DNA of 64,000 nucleotides, taken from the NCBI RefSeq assembly GCF_000194625.1, contig NC_015320.1, forward strand, positions 1,286,612 through 1,350,611, given 5' to 3'. Below, piece after piece: positions 61,243 through 64,000 of the stretch; within the stretch, counting starts at the first letter, position 1, and the number at the start of each line of letters is the position of its first letter. The DNA is from Archaeoglobus veneficus SNP6 (GTDB lineage: Archaea; Halobacteriota; Archaeoglobi; Archaeoglobales; Archaeoglobaceae). Both the position numbers and the translations under genes were made by a program. The notes under the pieces were generated by a model. It was not told the DNA's origin, searched no databases, and saw nothing but the letters and a program-made list of their open reading frames with translations.

Positions 61243-62472
61243 ATGAGGCTTAGAGACATCTTTATACTTTTAGGAGCTGCTTTTCTGGGTTTCATTGTTC
61301 CTATAGCAGCAATAGGTGAAACAGATGATCCCCGACTTATTATGCTTGGTATGAGTTTAATCCTAACTTTACCGTGGCTACTGCCTTATATTATGTATAG
61401 GGGTAAGGGTGTCTTTAGGAAGAAACGGGATGTAGTGATTGTTCTTACTGGAGTTTCCATAATCCTTCTCTTTTCAATAATAGGGATCATTGAGTTCATG
61501 GAAGAGCAAGAATTCCTAACATCAGGCACAGAAACAGTCCCGAGTTTGACAACACCTCAATCTACTGAGACACCTCTTCACGCGAATACAACTGAACAAG
61601 TTGTAATGAGGGAGGTCAAAGATGGAATTAAAGTTGGAGTTATAGCCAAGCCCTCTGGAGTTTACGCTAAAATTGAGCTGAATGAGAGGCTGAAAAAGAA
61701 AGAGAAGCTTTTGTTTGTCTATTGTTTTGGAGAAACATGCACCTTTAAAGAGTACTATGGAAACGCAAGCTATATACTTTTGCCACTTTGGATAAATTGG
61801 ACTTCGGGTAAGGAAGGTTCAATTGGGCTTGGCAAATATGATGTTAAGGTTTACTCAAAATGGAAAAGGGTTAACAAGAGTATTGTTGAATATCTTGAAT
61901 ATAGCCTCATTGAAGAATTTACGTTCGATGTGAAGCCAGAAGATCTGAAAGGGGCTGATGCATCTTTAGTAGAAGCATTAGAACCTGTCGAAGTAAGAAA
62001 TCAGGAAAATCCTTGGCAAGATAATGTCTTTAAGGTTTACATCGATGCAAACACAGCTCCCGAAGCTTACAGAAGTGTTTATATTGATGCATTCAGAAAG
62101 GCAATGCGTTGGTGGGAAGAGGGAGGTAACGGCGCACTAGCATATCAGCCGATTTTTGATGAAGTTTCAGACCCTACGGAAGCTGAAATACTTGTGTATT
62201 GGGCACCGGATGTTGTTACGGGGATTGGAGAAGAACCGTTTGGACTGACAGACGTTAAGTATGTCACCTACTATAAAAACGGAAATAAGAAAGAATTGTT
62301 TCTGAAAGCTGTAATAGCCTTACAGTATTTGGAGGAGGGAAAAGAAGAATATGTAGATTTTGCTACAATGTTAAAAGTTGCAAAGCATGAAATAGGACAT
62401 GCGTTGGGTTTGGCACATTCATCAAACGTGAGTGATATTATGTATCCTCAATTAAGATGGTCTGAGCAGTAA
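61243..62472 (+). CDS. Membrane-anchored matrixin-like metalloprotease
   Basis: 409 residues. Two to three N-terminal membrane helices (about 5-22, 36-50, 63-82) hold the protein at the membrane. A Thr/Ser/Pro linker and a beta domain follow. The last 150 residues are a metzincin peptidase with HEIGHALGLAH, which provides three zinc ligands and the catalytic Glu, and DIMYP, the Met-turn; FRKAMRWWEEGG and AEILVYW are matrixin-like segments. It is encoded in the AT-rich end region between small DNA-binding proteins. Its target is unknown. Confidence 0.85.
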   Translation: MRLRDIFILLGAAFLGFIVPIAAIGETDDPRLIMLGMSLILTLPWLLPYIMYRGKGVFRKKRDVVIVLTGVSIILLFSIIGIIEFMEEQEFLTSGTETVPSLTTPQSTETPLHANTTEQVVMREVKDGIKVGVIAKPSGVYAKIELNERLKKKEKLLFVYCFGETCTFKEYYGNASYILLPLWINWTSGKEGSIGLGKYDVKVYSKWKRVNKSIVEYLEYSLIEEFTFDVKPEDLKGADASLVEALEPVEVRNQENPWQDNVFKVYIDANTAPEAYRSVYIDAFRKAMRWWEEGGNGALAYQPIFDEVSDPTEAEILVYWAPDVVTGIGEEPFGLTDVKYVTYYKNGNKKELFLKAVIALQYLEEGKEEYVDFATMLKVAKHEIGHALGLAHSSNVSDIMYPQLRWSEQ

Positions 62473-62568
62473 TAGCTTATTTTTTATTTTGTTTATATAA
62501 ATATTTTCTAAAGCAAATCATAATTAATGCCAATAATACCTGAGCGGTACTATCTGGGTTTCACTTTT

Positions 62569-62770
62569 TAACGTGGAGTTAAACTTTTATCATTTTAATA
62601 AAGTAAATATATTCTGGTGACATAAGTTTAAGTTTTGTTATCTTCTAAAATCGTCTTAATCTGACGATAAAGCCCTGAATCATTTTATTTTACTGCCAAA
62701 TGATAATCAGAACTTTCACTTTTTTATTCAGGCAAAAAATTTAAATAACGTAATATATTACTCCACGTTA
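62569..62770. promoter_or_regulatory. Inverted operator-like repeats before the tiny RHH gene
   Basis: TAACGTGGAGTTAA at 62569-62582 reappears inverted as TTACTCCACGTTA at 62758-62770, ending at the ATG. TAACGT at 62746-62751 makes a third half site. A TATA-like TTTAAATAA lies at about 62739-62748. The sites bracket the promoter, as expected for self-repression by the RHH protein. The remaining 62473-62769 stretch is AT-rich with a small hairpin (ATCGTC/GACGAT at about 62650-62668) and no gene. Confidence 0.5.
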
Positions 62771-62937
62771 TGGAGACTTACACTTTCACGCTGGATAAAG
62801 AAACTATTGAAACACTCGAAAAAATAGCAGAAGAGCTTAGGAGCAGCAGAAGTGCGGCTTTAAGGTACATTGTCAGCCAGTTCGCAAAGAAAGCTGATAA
62901 CTCCGGCTCAGTAGTTCTCGACTGCTCCCACACTTAA
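62770..62937 (+). CDS. Tiny ribbon-helix-helix DNA-binding protein
   Basis: 55 residues. METYTFTLDKETIETLEKIA begins with the DNA-contacting strand, then ELRSSRSAALRYIVSQFA supplies the second helix, a typical RHH dimer unit. A short tail with a Cys follows. It appears leaderless, about 25 bases after the TATA-like box, and lies 30 bases before the helicase gene. Such small regulators are frequent in archaeal viruses and plasmids. Confidence 0.75.
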   Translation: METYTFTLDKETIETLEKIAEELRSSRSAALRYIVSQFAKKADNSGSVVLDCSHT

Positions 62938-62967
62938 AAAATTAAAAACCCTTCGGAGATAACCAAC

Positions 62968-64000
62968 ATGAGCCAAACACAAAATAACGAGACAATATAT
63001 GAAGATTTCGGTAAGGTTAAAAGGACACCGCTAGTTAAAGCTTTGGAACCATTGAACCCACACCAAAATATTTGCGTTAAAGCACCAATCAGGGAAGGGA
63101 AAACCTTTGCTGTGTGTTATAAAATAAGCAAGACCAACCCGAAGGTGCTTTTCGTTGTTAGAACTCACGAGCAAGCGAAAGAAGTAATGAAGCGTTTAAC
63201 AGCTCTCGGTGTCTCCTGTGCTCATGTGGCTGGTGTTATGTGGAAGAACTTTAACTATAACTACACAGGAAATGCTATTAGCTGGACTCCTGCTGACCTC
63301 TGGAAACTTCTTAGCAAAAACAGACGCAAGGACATAGTGAAGTATACTACACAGATGATAAAGGACAACATGATCAATGCGGTTGTTACTGTTCCCGAGA
63401 TTGCTATTTGGTATGACCCTAAGATATTTGATCTGCTTGTGCTCGATGAAGAACAAACAGTTAGGTGGTTCAGACTACAAAGCTTGCTCGTGTTCAGTTA
63501 TGATAGAGATTTCGGCAAGTACACCGAGGATAGCCCACTTGAGCGTGCTTACAAGATGCTTGAAAGCCACAAGAACAAACACATTCAGGCTTGGTGCTCC
63601 TGGGCTAAGAAAGTGAATGAAGTAATTAAGTCTTATCGTCTCTATAAAGAACAATACAAAGCCATGAATGTGGATCAGCCAGAGAAGGAAGCATTAACCA
63701 GAATTAAAGCTGAGCTAAACGTGAAATATCTGCCCCATAAGTACTTTAATAACTATCATCCTGATCCAGAGAAGATCATAAGAATCATCGAATATTTCAA
63801 GAAGAAAGGGAAGCTAAACGATGACATGTATGAAGCATACAACATGCTTGCCAACACTCTCGCCACTATCTTCTTTGAAGTACTCTTCGTTAAGAGTGGA
63901 GCAAGAGTATGGAGCAAGATTGACACTGATCATGTGCTGTTTAAGGACTGGTTAAGCTGTTTTAAAGTCATCTGGCTCGTGCTTAACAGGACAAGCAAAG
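62968..64000 (+). CDS. SF2/XPD-like helicase or terminase-like ATPase, N-terminal part
   Basis: Open from ATG at 62968 to the window end: 344 codons, no stop. A Walker A-like loop (KAPIREGKTFAVCYK, about residue 40), a following VVRTHEQAKEVMKRL (motif Ia-like) and LLVLDEEQTVRWF (motif II, DEEQ) give an SF2 helicase pattern nearest to the XPD/DinG group. The remainder is helical and lysine-rich without recognised motifs. Its place behind a tiny RHH protein suggests a replication or packaging protein of a mobile element. Confidence 0.6.
   Translation, partial: MSQTQNNETIYEDFGKVKRTPLVKALEPLNPHQNICVKAPIREGKTFAVCYKISKTNPKVLFVVRTHEQAKEVMKRLTALGVSCAHVAGVMWKNFNYNYTGNAISWTPADLWKLLSKNRRKDIVKYTTQMIKDNMINAVVTVPEIAIWYDPKIFDLLVLDEEQTVRWFRLQSLLVFSYDRDFGKYTEDSPLERAYKMLESHKNKHIQAWCSWAKKVNEVIKSYRLYKEQYKAMNVDQPEKEALTRIKAELNVKYLPHKYFNNYHPDPEKIIRIIEYFKKKGKLNDDMYEAYNMLANTLATIFFEVLFVKSGARVWSKIDTDHVLFKDWLSCFKVIWLVLNRTSK

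Overview
This window reads as a chromosome segment of a hyperthermophilic euryarchaeon, most likely a member of the Archaeoglobales (Archaeoglobus, Geoglobus or Ferroglobus). The markers are archaeal ribosomal protein eL40, diphthamide enzymes Dph2 and Dph5, TruD, HerA, archaemetzincin, CetZ and FtsZ, a euryarchaeal archaellum operon with CheF, and many leaderless genes with a TATA-like box 24-30 bases before the start codon. The mix of an archaellum/chemotaxis block, a bacterial-type thiolase, PaaK and CcmC/CcmD fits Archaeoglobales, but the species is inferred. No tRNA, rRNA, CRISPR array or insertion sequence was recognised.

Layout. 1-9.5 kb: end of an acetyltransferase, a stand-alone ThiI-type PP-loop protein, a duplicated MgtE/SLC41-like transporter, CcmC with a tiny CcmD, several small unknowns, an ACT-domain regulator, TatC, and an arginine/ornithine operon (argB, TIM-barrel protein, ornithine cyclodeaminase-like protein), then eL40. 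9.6-11.2 kb: a gene remnant and a thiolase. 11.3-25.8 kb: the motility block. A rightward chemotaxis operon (cheY-B-A-C-D-R plus a membrane protein with a long acidic tail interrupted by a -1 frameshift) faces a leftward archaellum operon (arlCDE-F-G-H-I-J, a HEAT-repeat protein, cheF). No archaellin, chemoreceptor or CheW gene is present. 26-34 kb: DUF1464, RNA ligase and two CBS proteins in one operon, ketopantoate reductase, a THUMP protein with a decayed PP-loop (the other half of ThiI), TruD and a thiamine-binding-type protein.

34.4-36 kb: a CdrS-like ribbon-helix-helix gene directly upstream of ftsZ. Its leader carries phased TGTCCGACA repeats and two strong hairpins. 36-49.6 kb: metabolic and housekeeping genes (DUF1152, a frameshifted DUF4258 toxin-like gene with DUF2283, PaaK, an MFS transporter, HisH, TldD/TldE, DUF72, an SPFH protein, a GTPBP1-like GTPase). 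49.6-57.8 kb: DNA and cell-structure genes (XPF-type nuclease, Dph5, HerA, DUF555, a Cas4-like protein with a degraded active site, archaemetzincin, CetZ with a membrane-anchored coiled-coil partner, Dph2). 57.8-60.1 kb: phosphoenolpyruvate synthase.

60.1-64 kb is AT-richer and looks like the edge of a mobile or viral element. It holds AbrB, an unknown coiled coil, a zinc ribbon, a membrane-anchored matrixin-like protease, a tiny RHH regulator with operator-like repeats and the start of an SF2-type helicase. The most interesting observations are the split and partly decayed ThiI, the frameshifted che-operon membrane protein whose hidden tail shares a FEGF motif with ArlCDE, the cdrS-ftsZ operator array, the CetZ operon, and the degenerate Cas4 next to HerA.
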